Source: Flavobacteriales bacterium | GTDB lineage: Bacteria > Bacteroidota > Bacteroidia > Flavobacteriales_D > Sanyastnellaceae | Reading direction: 5' to 3' | Assembly (NCBI GenBank): GCA_028825055.1 | Contig: JAPKAW010000010.1 | Location: forward strand, 1 to 20,521 | Length of the DNA stretch: 20,521 bases | Shown here: positions 6,922 through 15,900 of the stretch, piece by piece | How positions within the stretch are numbered: position 1 is the first letter of the stretch | How the letters are laid out: each line of letters begins with the position of its first letter | Made by a program: the position numbers and the translations under genes | The notes under the pieces: model-generated | Databases searched by the model: none | What the model saw: only the letters and a program-made list of their open reading frames with translations | What the model was told of the DNA's origin: nothing

Positions 6922-9900
6922 ATGACAAGATTTTCATCATTTATCCCTGCACTTGTCTTCGGATTGCTTTGTTTCAAAGCCGATGCACAAGTAATCATCA
7001 CAGAATTTTCCGCTTCCAACTACACGCTAGGCGTGGGGGGAGACAATGAGGATTTTGTGGAGTTTTATAACGAAGGAAATGTCGCAGCCGATATCAGCGG
7101 TTACTTCCTTTCTGACAACGTGGACAACGTCGACATGTTCGAATTGCCTGCGGGAACCACTGTTCCTGCGGGAGGCTACCTGCTGGTCATTTGTTCGGGT
7201 GAGGGAGAGATCCCTGGAAATTTGTACGTGGGAGGAAATTTGAATACAAATTTTAAGGTGACCCAAACAGCCGATGAATCTGTTGTGTTTTCGGATGAGA
7301 ACGAAAACGTTTTGGAGTCCTACACGTTTGGAGTCGATTGGACGCCGACCTTGGCCGACCACAGCTGGTCACGTGATGCCAATGGAAGTGCTGGCGCTTG
7401 GAAGGTGTGCACAGACCCTACGCCTGGATTTGGAGTCGCTGGCTCGTTGTTTGGAGATTATGCTCCAACGCCCACATTCGAGGTGGACGCAGGGTTCTAC
7501 GCCACCGGAACCAACGTGGCCATCTCAGCGCCAGGAGGGTATGAAATCCGTTACACGCTCAATGGCTACGAGCCCAATGCTGCTAGTGCATTGTACACTG
7601 GGCCAATTGCAGTGAACGTTACCACGGTGATCCGAGCGCGTTGTATCGATCCTTCAGGAGCTATGACGGACTCCCATGTATCGACCAATACCTACTTCAC
7701 AGGAGGCGATAGCCACACCATGTTGGTGGTTTCGGTTTCTGGCAATGAACAAGAAGACGGCGTTTGGCCCGGCGGCACAGATGAGCCGGCACACATTGAA
7801 TTTTTCAACGCGGATGGCACATTTTGGTGCGAAGGTGGAGGCGACTCCAACGAGCACGGTAACGATTCCAACGCTTACCCGCAAAAAGGCTTTGACTATG
7901 TGTCGCGAGACCAGATGGGTGAGAGTCATGCGATTGAAGCGGAGTTGTTTCACGTCAAATCCCGGGATGAATACCAGCGCCTCATTTTCAAGGCGGCGGC
8001 CAATGACAACTACCCGTTTTCAGGGGGTGGTCACATCCGTGATGCTTACGTCCAGACCCTGAGTCATTTGGCTGGTTTGAAGGTCGATGAGCGGACCAAC
8101 GAAAATTGCATCGTCTACCTCAACGGAGAATACTGGGGTGTTTACGAGTACCGTGAAAAGGTGGATGACATTGATTTTACAGACGAGTATTACGACCAAC
8201 CCCGACATTTTGTTGATTTTATCAAGACGTGGGGAGGGACATGGGTAGAGTACGGAAGTGATGCGGATTGGGGGCCTCTGGTGGGCTTTATCACAGGCCA
8301 AGACATGTCGGATGCGGCCAACTACGATTACGTTGAAAGTGTATTCAATACCATGAGCCTCATTGATTATGTGTTGCTGAATTCGTTTGTTGTTTGCGCA
8401 GATTGGCTCAATTGGAATACGGCTTGGTGGCGCGGGCGCCATCCCGATGGCGATGCGAAGCGCTGGCGGTATGCCCTCTGGGATATGGACAACACGTTCG
8501 GTCACGGAGCCAATTACACCGGCATTCCATCACAAGGCCCGGATGCGGATCCGTGCAATCCTGAGAGTTTAAACAACCCGGGTGGACAAGGGCACATTCC
8601 TATTTTCAATGCGCTTTTGGACAATGAAGATTTTTGGGCAACGTACATCAATCGTTGGGCAGACTTGAGCAATACGCACTTCAGTTGTGACAACATGCAC
8701 GCTGTGCTCGATAGCATGATCACCGTCATCGATCCGGAAATGGACCGCCAATTCGATCGCTGGGGTGGGGACTATGATGAGTGGGTCGGCAACGTTCAGG
8801 AAATCCACGATTTTATTGATGAGCGCTGCGAGGCGACATTGATTGATGGCATCGAGGATTGCTATGATGTAGTAAGTGTTTCTTTGACCATCATGATCGA
8901 GGGGCAAGGAGAGATTCAAATCAATTCGATTGAAATCGGTCCAGAGGACTCTCCTTTGGAGGGGACTTATTTCTCTGGAGTTCCGATGGAGTTGCAGGCG
9001 CTTGAGTCGATGGGGGAATTGTTTTTGTTCTGGCAAGTGCTCGATGGAGACATTGTTCTGGCCAATTCGACCAACCCATCATTGAACTTTACCTTAACCG
9101 GTAATGCCACGCTCGTGGCGTATTTCGCCGCTTCGGCTGAACCTCAGCAGGTAGTCTTTGATGTGGACCCTCCGGGCGCTGGGAATATCTTGCTCGATGG
9201 CCTGTCTTTGGACACCTACCCAGCAACCGAGTTGGTTGACTTTGGCGGTCATTCGGTAGAAGCTGTGGGCATCGACGAATGGCATGTGTTTACCGGATGG
9301 ACCACCACCGGTTCAGAAGTGAGTCCTTCCATGACATCTCCGACAGGAAACATCATTGTTACTGAGTCCAACACGATCGTTGCGCATTTCGATGCCATCG
9401 AGCACGTTGATTTGGTGGTGCGTGTTGAACCCGCCGGTTCAGGTTCAGTGAGTGTTGAAAACGGTCAGATTGTGACCCAAGGCTACTGGTCTGGAGGCAT
9501 TGAGTCTAACGGTCCGATCGACGCCAAAGCAACACCCATTGAGTTTTGGGAGTTCGACCATTGGGACGGTTTGTTAACCGATCCCAATCCCGACGCGCAA
9601 TCGTCAACAGTGACGTTCCCAATCGAAGCCTACGACGAGATCACAGCCTATTTCCGCCCGGTTGAATTCGCGATGTACGTTCCCAATGCATTTAGTCCGA
9701 ACAATGACGGTTTAAACGATGCCTTCTTACCTGTTGGTGATGCGTTCATCGCCAGCTCGTATCATTTGGTGATTGCCAATCGCTGGGGAGAAAAGGTGTT
9801 TGAATCGACCAATTCGAACGAACCGTGGTTGGGCCAGCATCAAGGCGGCGATCACTTTGTTCGGGACGGTCAATACATGTATCAATTGTCGGTACAATCG

Positions 9901-9954
9901 GTGCATGCCTTGGCACCAGAGTTGTTTACAGGATCCATCTTAGTCGTCCGATAA
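6922..9954 (+). CDS. Lamin-tail / CotH-kinase surface protein with T9SS type B (CHU_C) C-terminus
   Basis: Product of 1010 residues; the ATG at 6922 opens a signal peptide (MTRFSSFIPALVFGLLC, cleavage about residue 23 after KADAQ), whereas the TTG at 6904 adds only six residues. Domains in order: lamin-tail domain (about 23-150, VIITEFSASN, EDFVEFYN); a chitobiase C-terminal-like beta domain (about 182-255, YEIRYTLNGYEP); a CotH kinase domain (about 271-650) with YLNGEYWGVYEYREK at 399-413 and WDMDNTFG, Asp521/Asp523, the family's metal-binding pair; three tandem repeats resembling divergent InlB B-repeats (about 652-740, 740-826, 827-915), each ending in a V/TAYF or VAHF strand; and a gliding-motility-associated C-terminus beginning VPNAFSPNNDGLND (about 919-1010). 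CotH kinases phosphorylate protein serines; the target here is unknown. It follows the lysyl oxidase gene by 24 bp, so cotranscription is likely. Confidence 0.9.
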   Translation: MTRFSSFIPALVFGLLCFKADAQVIITEFSASNYTLGVGGDNEDFVEFYNEGNVAADISGYFLSDNVDNVDMFELPAGTTVPAGGYLLVICSGEGEIPGNLYVGGNLNTNFKVTQTADESVVFSDENENVLESYTFGVDWTPTLADHSWSRDANGSAGAWKVCTDPTPGFGVAGSLFGDYAPTPTFEVDAGFYATGTNVAISAPGGYEIRYTLNGYEPNAASALYTGPIAVNVTTVIRARCIDPSGAMTDSHVSTNTYFTGGDSHTMLVVSVSGNEQEDGVWPGGTDEPAHIEFFNADGTFWCEGGGDSNEHGNDSNAYPQKGFDYVSRDQMGESHAIEAELFHVKSRDEYQRLIFKAAANDNYPFSGGGHIRDAYVQTLSHLAGLKVDERTNENCIVYLNGEYWGVYEYREKVDDIDFTDEYYDQPRHFVDFIKTWGGTWVEYGSDADWGPLVGFITGQDMSDAANYDYVESVFNTMSLIDYVLLNSFVVCADWLNWNTAWWRGRHPDGDAKRWRYALWDMDNTFGHGANYTGIPSQGPDADPCNPESLNNPGGQGHIPIFNALLDNEDFWATYINRWADLSNTHFSCDNMHAVLDSMITVIDPEMDRQFDRWGGDYDEWVGNVQEIHDFIDERCEATLIDGIEDCYDVVSVSLTIMIEGQGEIQINSIEIGPEDSPLEGTYFSGVPMELQALESMGELFLFWQVLDGDIVLANSTNPSLNFTLTGNATLVAYFAASAEPQQVVFDVDPPGAGNILLDGLSLDTYPATELVDFGGHSVEAVGIDEWHVFTGWTTTGSEVSPSMTSPTGNIIVTESNTIVAHFDAIEHVDLVVRVEPAGSGSVSVENGQIVTQGYWSGGIESNGPIDAKATPIEFWEFDHWDGLLTDPNPDAQSSTVTFPIEAYDEITAYFRPVEFAMYVPNAFSPNNDGLNDAFLPVGDAFIASSYHLVIANRWGEKVFESTNSNEPWLGQHQGGDHFVRDGQYMYQLSVQSVHALAPELFTGSILVVR

Positions 9955-9967
9955 ACACCGCAGCCAA

Positions 9968-10687
9968 GTGATCATTTCGCTGTGGTCCGGTCCGCGCAAT
10001 TGCAGTACAGCACTGATGTACAGCTTCGCGCAACGCCATGACATGAGTGTGATGGACGAGCCGTTGTTTGGTCATTTTTTGAAGCATACTGGTGTGGATC
10101 GACCTTCTCGCGAAGAAGTGTTGGCAACGATGCCCCTCGATCGACCTGCGATTTTAACCCAATTCGATCGCCCTCAAACGCCCCATTTGTTTTTGAAACA
10201 TATGGCTAACCACACGGAAGGCTGGGATGAGGTAACGGATTTCACACAGCACAAGCAAGTGCTACTCACTCGCAATCCTGCTCGGGTTTTGGCCTCGTAC
10301 CAACAGCACATCCAAAGCCCCACCCGATTGGATGTGTGCTACGACCACCAATGGCGCCTGCTAAACACCTTCAAAACACAAGGGATTCCCGTGCTTGTCG
10401 TGGATTCGGACGCCTTGGTCAAAGACCCCGAAAACCAACTCAAGAGGTTGTGCACGTTCTTGGACTTGCCATGGGACGCGAACATGTTGCATTGGGAACC
10501 AGGACCGCGACCGGAGGACGGTGTCTGGGCGCAATATTGGTACCAACGTGTGCATGCTTCAGCAGGATGGGAAGAGCCTACTATCGACCAGCCATTGCCA
10601 GAAACTTCGGATTGGAGTCAAGATCTTCAGCAACTTTTAGCGGAAGTCCAACCCATTTTTGAGAGATTGCAATCCCATTCCTACTGA
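9968..10687 (+). CDS. Sulfotransferase-like P-loop protein partnered with the aminotransferase
   Basis: A 239-residue cytosolic protein with no signal peptide, starting at a GTG 13 bp after the CotH gene. The phosphate-binding loop SLWSGPRNCSTALMYSFAQR (residues 4-23) and the second block LLTRNPARVLASYQQH (about 98-113) correspond to the 5'-phosphosulfate and 3'-phosphate binding regions of sulfotransferases. DEPLF (31-35) and WEPGPRPEDGVWAQYWY (about 177-193) are further conserved-looking blocks. From memory, the same order (SLSTSLMYSFAQR, DEPL, FLK.TGVDRP, WEAGPIPEDGLWAPWWY) forms the N-terminal half of Arabidopsis 'branched-chain aminotransferase-like' proteins. A true sulfotransferase reaction is not established; another nucleotide- or phosphate-linked role is possible. 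The next gene begins 2 bp after its stop. Confidence 0.75.
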   Translation: MIISLWSGPRNCSTALMYSFAQRHDMSVMDEPLFGHFLKHTGVDRPSREEVLATMPLDRPAILTQFDRPQTPHLFLKHMANHTEGWDEVTDFTQHKQVLLTRNPARVLASYQQHIQSPTRLDVCYDHQWRLLNTFKTQGIPVLVVDSDALVKDPENQLKRLCTFLDLPWDANMLHWEPGPRPEDGVWAQYWYQRVHASAGWEEPTIDQPLPETSDWSQDLQQLLAEVQPIFERLQSHSY

Positions 10688-10689
10688 CC

Positions 10690-11607
10690 ATGCCAAAATT
10701 CAATCAACCCGACCCGCGCAACGAAAATACCCAAGTGTGGGTGGATGGTTTGGTCCCTCGCGCAGACGCCAAGGTGAGTGTGTTGGATAGTGTTGTGCAG
10801 GGAGGAGATGGGGTGTGGGAAGGACTGCGTGTGCGAAACGGACGGGTTTTACAGCTCAAGGAGCACATCCGTCGCCTGCGCGATTCAGCCCACGCATTGG
10901 CTTTTGCTGATATTCCGGATGAGGATGAGGTAGTGGATGCTGTCTTGCGCACGTTTGAAGCCAACGGCATGTGCGATGGAGTGCACGCTAGAATGACGCT
11001 GTCGCGCGGACTCAAGAGCACCTCAGGAATGGATCCTCGACTTAACGTCCACGGATCGACCTTGATCATTTTGCCAGAATATAAAGGGATGGTCTACGGT
11101 GATGAGGGCACGCGGCTGGTCACAGCCTCCACGCGACGCAATTCACCTGCGACCTTGGACTCCAAGATCCACCACAACAACTTGCTCAACAACATCCTGG
11201 CCAAAATCGAAGCCAATGTGGCGGGCGTTGACGATGCCGTCATGTTGGACTTGAGAGGCTTCATTGCTGAGACCAATGCGACCAATATTTTTGTGGTCCG
11301 TTCGGGTGTGTTGATGACGCCATTTCCCGTGGCGTGCCTGCCCGGATTGACGCGGTCGATGGTGCTTGACGTTGCCGCACGAATCGGAATCCCTGCAGTC
11401 GAAGCTGACCTGTCCTTGGCAGATCTTTACACAGCCGACGAAGCCTTTACGACTGGGACAATGGGAGGGCTATCGCACATGCGCGAAGTGGATGGACGCC
11501 TCATTGGTCCTTCCGAAGCTATGGGACCGATCACCTTGAAATTGCAAGAAGCATACCAGCAGATGGTGTGGGACGAAGGGCATCCGTTGGAATATTGTAG
11601 TCTGTAA
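10690..11607 (+). CDS. Class IV PLP aminotransferase (branched-chain / D-amino acid type)
   Basis: A 305-residue fold-type IV aminotransferase. Visible motifs are DSVVQGGDGVWEGLRVRNGR (residues 34-53, N-terminal substrate region), LDSKIHHNNLLNNILAKIEA (156-175) with the predicted PLP lysine at 159, ETNATNIFVV (about 195-204) and CLPGLTRSMVLD (about 217-228, phosphate binding). A glycine-rich TTGTMGGLS (about 256-264) replaces the TGTA block of classical BCATs. The reaction should be transamination between a 2-oxo acid and an amino acid; branched-chain, D-amino acid and aminodeoxychorismate substrates cannot be separated by eye. Spacing of 2 bp from the sulfotransferase-like gene implies translational coupling and a joint role. 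The whole sequence resembles the C-terminal half of the plant fusion proteins more than standard bacterial IlvE, including the unusual SKIHHNNLLNN lysine block. Confidence 0.85.
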   Translation: MPKFNQPDPRNENTQVWVDGLVPRADAKVSVLDSVVQGGDGVWEGLRVRNGRVLQLKEHIRRLRDSAHALAFADIPDEDEVVDAVLRTFEANGMCDGVHARMTLSRGLKSTSGMDPRLNVHGSTLIILPEYKGMVYGDEGTRLVTASTRRNSPATLDSKIHHNNLLNNILAKIEANVAGVDDAVMLDLRGFIAETNATNIFVVRSGVLMTPFPVACLPGLTRSMVLDVAARIGIPAVEADLSLADLYTADEAFTTGTMGGLSHMREVDGRLIGPSEAMGPITLKLQEAYQQMVWDEGHPLEYCSL

Positions 11608-11620
11608 TTTAAATCTACTC

Positions 11621-12052
11621 ATTAACTTATTCAGTAGGATTCTACTTTGGGTGGTCGCATTTGTTGCAGCGACTTTGGTCGGTATGTTCAGCATAATGGG
11701 ATTGCATCACCTCTCTGGCTTTGTGTTTCCCGAGGCGGCCATGAGCATGATTCCTAAAGACCCCATTGAATTGGAGTCATTCATGGCGGGATTGGTCTTG
11801 GCACCCAAGATCACGATGTTGCTATCGCATTGGGGCGGAACCATGTTGAGCGCACTGACTACGCAATTCATCGCCCCCATCAAGAAGGTTTGGCCAGGAA
11901 CCATCATGGGAGCTTTCTTTCTCATCGAAGGCATTGCCAATGCGATGATGATTCTCATGCCCACTTAGATGGTCTTGACCGATGTGTTGGGCTATGTCCC
12001 GCCAGCCTGGTTGGCTTCACGGGCATTACAGCACCGTGTGAATCGCGCCTAA
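11621..12052 (+). pseudogene. Small four-helix membrane protein interrupted by an in-frame TAG
   Basis: The frame reads NLFSRILLWVVAFVAATLVG, GLHHLSGFVFP, MLLSHWGGTMLSALTTQFI and GAFFLIEGIANAMMILMPT, then TAG (11966-11968), then continues without another stop through MVLTDVLGYVPPAWLASRAL to TAA at 12050-12052. The continuation supplies the fourth helix and tyrosine-proline-alanine-tryptophan end that I recall from a family of about 140-residue Bacteroidota membrane proteins of unknown function, where a P-T-W-F precedes that helix; the TAG is thus one base from the expected TGG. The family-like N-terminus begins at an ATT (11621) and no ATG or TTG is in frame before helix 1; the first accepted start is GTG at 11651, inside helix 1. 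Either a decayed gene with two lesions, a functional 105-residue short form (11651-11968), or stop readthrough. The restored end lies 4 bp from the convergent transporter gene. Confidence 0.6.
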
Positions 12053-12056
12053 CAGC

Positions 12057-12935
12057 TTATGACTCCAAAGCGCCTGTTTTCTTTGAACGGTGTCGCTTGT
12101 AAAGTGTGTTGGTGATCAATGAGGCGATGACCAAGATCATGCCTGCAAGGGCATAGGCATTGAGTCGTTCATCAAAGAGCAATAACCCAAATACAAAGGC
12201 GAGAATCGCTCCGAGGTATTTGAAAGGCATGACGACATTGGCTTCACCGCGATGCAAGGCATGCGTCATGGCGACTTGGGCGAGGATGCTCAATACCCCA
12301 ACAGCGAGTGCCAACAACCATTCATGGCCCACAGGCGGCACCCAGGTAAACGCAGTCCACGTTCCGGTCACGGGAACAGCCACTAAATGAAACCAAATAA
12401 CGACGCCCACCGGATGGTCGGTGTCACGGCATTTCATAGTGGCGAGGTAAGCGACAGCAGCACAAATGGCACTCGTGATGCCGAGGCCGAGATAGAGCCA
12501 GCTGATGCGCGGATCAAATCCTTTGACCATCAACACACCAAGAAAGGCCAATCCGAAGAAAATCCATTGCACGGGCCGCATGCCGCGTTGGCCATCAAAC
12601 CGCGCCGCCAACAATACCGTGAAGATGGGACTCAGATACTGGATTACGGTTGCGCTCGCGAGCGGAATGAATCGGATGGTATGGAAGAATGTTGCCAACC
12701 CTATGGTGCCGAAAATGCCTCGAATGAGCAACCATTTCCGGTTCACGCCCAGCAAGGATTTACCTTTCCAAAGTAACCAGCTTCCGGCGAGGATTAACGA
12801 GGTCACGGAACGCAAGAACACCAATTCTTCCGTCGGTAAATGCGCCAAAGATTTCACGCACAAATTGGCAGCGGTGAACAACACCGCTGCGGAAATCATC
12901 CAAGCGATGCCTGCGGTCGCCTTGGTTTGCATCAT
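12057..12935 (-). CDS. EamA/DMT-family transporter
   Basis: A 292-residue inner-membrane protein with about ten hydrophobic segments in two similar halves, each an EamA domain (first half about residues 8-138, second about 150-280). Family-like features include the N-terminal half ending in FFGLAFLGVLMVKG and a loop PFKYLGAILAFVFGLLLFDE (about 237-256), where a Phe/Tyr-rich helix followed by an acidic turn is typical. Such proteins export or import metabolites and amino acids by exchange or proton coupling; the substrate cannot be read. The start overlaps the icmF stop by one base (TAATG on the minus strand), so it is translated from the icmF mRNA, which makes a small acid, CoA-pathway metabolite or amino acid a reasonable but unproven cargo. 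The gene is intact. Confidence 0.88.
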   Translation of the reverse strand: MMQTKATAGIAWMISAAVLFTAANLCVKSLAHLPTEELVFLRSVTSLILAGSWLLWKGKSLLGVNRKWLLIRGIFGTIGLATFFHTIRFIPLASATVIQYLSPIFTVLLAARFDGQRGMRPVQWIFFGLAFLGVLMVKGFDPRISWLYLGLGITSAICAAVAYLATMKCRDTDHPVGVVIWFHLVAVPVTGTWTAFTWVPPVGHEWLLALAVGVLSILAQVAMTHALHRGEANVVMPFKYLGAILAFVFGLLLFDERLNAYALAGMILVIASLITNTLYKRHRSKKTGALES

Positions 12936-15900
12936 TACATGTTGCGTCGATACGCGCCGCCCACTTCAAACAAAGCATCGGTCAATTGGCCCAACGAGCA
13001 GTGCTTGGTCGATTCCAACAAGGCCTCGAAGAGGTTTTCTCCCGCCACAGCCGTGCGCTTCAGCTCGACAATGGAGGCCGTTGATTTGCTTTCATAGCAA
13101 GCGTGCAGTGCTGAAACGTGATCGAGTTGCGCCTGTTTTTCTTCCACCTCAGCGCGAATTACTTCGCCCGGAGTCAGGGTGGGAGAGCCTGTTTTCGACA
13201 GGAATGTATTCACGCCGATGATGGGGAATTCACCGGTGTGTTTGAGCATTTCGTAGTGCAAGCTTTCCTCTTGGATGCGCGATCGCTGGTACATGGTTTC
13301 CATCGCACCCAAAACACCTCCGCGTTCTGTAATGCGATCAAATTCAAGCAGCACTGCCTCTTCCACCAAATCGGTCAACTCCTCAATGATGAATGAGCCC
13401 TGCAGCGGGTTTTCATTCTTGGTGAGCCCCAGTTCTTTGTTGATGATCAGTTGTATGGCCATCGCACGGCGGACACTGTGTTCTGTCGGTGTGGTGATCG
13501 CCTCATCGTAGGCGTTGGTGTGCAGCGAGTTGCAGTTGTCATAGATCGCATACAAGGCTTGCAATGTCGTTCGGATGTCATTGAAGTCAATCTCTTGTGC
13601 GTGCAGAGAACGTCCGGACGTTTGAATGTGGTACTTGAGCATCTGCGCTCGTGACGATGCCTTGTATTTCTCGCGCATGGCTTTCGCCCAAATGCGACGA
13701 GCCACCCGTCCAATGACAGCGTACTCCGGGTCGATGCCGTTGGAAAAGAAGAAGCTGAGGTTGGGACCAAAGGCATTCAAATCCATGCCCCGACTGAGGT
13801 AGTACTCCACATACGTGAATCCATTGGCCAACGTGAAGGCCAACTGGGTAATCGGATTTGCTCCTGCTTCAGCGATGTGGTAACCGCTGATAGAAACCGA
13901 ATAGAAGTTCTTGACGCTGCGATCGATGAAGCTTTGCTGCACGTCGCCCATCAGACGCAAAGCAAATTCAGTGGAGAAAATGCACGTGTTTTGTGCCTGA
14001 TCCTCCTTGAGAATGTCGGCTTGTACGGTTCCGCGCACTTGCGTGAGGGCTTCGTTGGTCAGCCGCTGATAAGTTTCTGCTGGAAGGATTTCATCTCCCG
14101 TGCATCCCAGCAGCAACAATCCCAAACCGTTGTGACCGTCGGGCAATACACCCTCGTATGTGGGCCGCTTCAATTTCTGGTCGTCCCACTTCTTTTTGAG
14201 GAGGGCTTCAACGTCTTGTTCACGTCCTTCCGCACGAATGAATTTTTCGCACGTTTGATCGATGGCAGCATTCAAGAAGAAGCCCAAGATCATCGGGGCC
14301 GGACCGTTGATGGTCATGGACACACTGGTCGCAGGGTCACACAGGTCAAACCCGCTGTACAATTTCTTGGCGTCATCGAGCGAACAAACGCTCACGCCAC
14401 TATTGCCCACCTTGCCATAGATGTCCGGTCGAACATCGGGGTCACGCCCGTAAAGGGTGACGCTGTCAAATGCGGTTGAAAGGCGTTTGGCCGGCATCCC
14501 GACAGAGACATAATGGAATCGCTTGTTGGTGCGCTCAGGTCCGCCCTCACCGGCAAACATGCGGGCGGGATCTTCGCCTTGTCGTTTGAACGGATAGATG
14601 CCGGCAGTGTATGGAAATGAACCGGGTAAATTCTCCTGCAAAGCCCATCGAAGCAGATCCTTCCAGCCGCTGATGCGGGGTACACTCACCTTAGGAATGT
14701 CCAGTTGAGACAGGCTCTTGGAGGTGGTTTCGATGTTGATTTGCTTGCCGCGGACATCAAAACTGTAGACCGCATCGCGATACCGCGCGCGCAGCGCAGG
14801 CCATTGGTCGAGCCATGCCATCAACTTCGGGTCGAGCTCCATCTGCACTTCCTCGGCTTTTTGGATCAACGCCTGCTGATCAGCTGGGTCGAGCAGGAGG
14901 GTGGCTTCGCGCAAAGCTTGAAGGTTGCCTGCCACCTCCGCTTGCTCTTCACACCAGGTGTTGTACGCGCGGTTAGATTCGGCAATCTCACTCAAATAAC
15001 GCACGCGCCCCGGAGGAATGACAAAGAGTTTTTCGCTTTCGTCTTGGCTCACGTCCCAAGTTGATTTCAAGTTGTTGCCGGTGCGCTTGGCCAAGTGATC
15101 CATTAAGAGCTTGTACAACCGATTGGTTCCGGGGTCATTGAATTGCGAGGCAATGGTGCCAATGACTGGCAAGTCTTCGTCGGTAGCTTCCCACAGGTCG
15201 TGGTTGCGCTTGAATTGCTTCCGCACATCGCGAATGGCATCCAAAGAGCCGCGTTTGTCAAATTTATTGATGGCAATGACATCGGCAAAATCCAACATGT
15301 CAATTTTTTCAAGCTGCGTCGCGGCTCCAAATTCAGGTGTCATGAGGTACAGGGCCACGTCGCTGTGGTCCATGATCTCGGTGTCGCTCTGGCCAATGCC
15401 GCTCGTCTCCAAAACGATGAGGTCGAACTGACTGGCCTTGAGTACTTCCACCGCTTCGGCCACGTGCTTGGACAGGGCCAAATTGGATTGTCGGGTCGCC
15501 AACGACCGCATATAAACGCGCTCGTTGTGGATGGCGTTCATGCGAATACGATCGCCCAACAAGGCACCACCGGTTTTGCGCTTGGACGGGTCCACACTGA
15601 TCAAGCCAATTCGTTTGTCCGGAAAATCCATTAAAAAGCGGCGTACCAATTCGTCAACCATCGACGACTTGCCCGATCCGCCCGTTCCGGTAATGCCCAA
15701 TACAGGCACGGTAGGCACATCGGATTGGCTGGCTTTGAACGCAACGGAAAATCCATCGGGGTCATTTTCAGCGGCGGTGATGCAACGCGCAATACCGCGA
15801 TGCCCCTTGTGATTCAGTTGCTTCAATTCTTCGGCGACATCCGCAACGGAATGCACCGTTTCAAAGTCGGCTCGTTGAACCAGGTCGTTGATCATGCCCT

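Noticed and set aside
12505..13221. 238-codon plus-strand frame across the EamA transporter/icmF junction
   Set aside because: Antisense to two well-supported genes, with Arg/Pro/Ser-rich shadow composition.
13877..14479. 200-codon plus-strand frame antisense to icmF
   Set aside because: It lies wholly within the strongly supported mutase domain on the other strand, has no recognisable domain, and its composition reads as a shadow.
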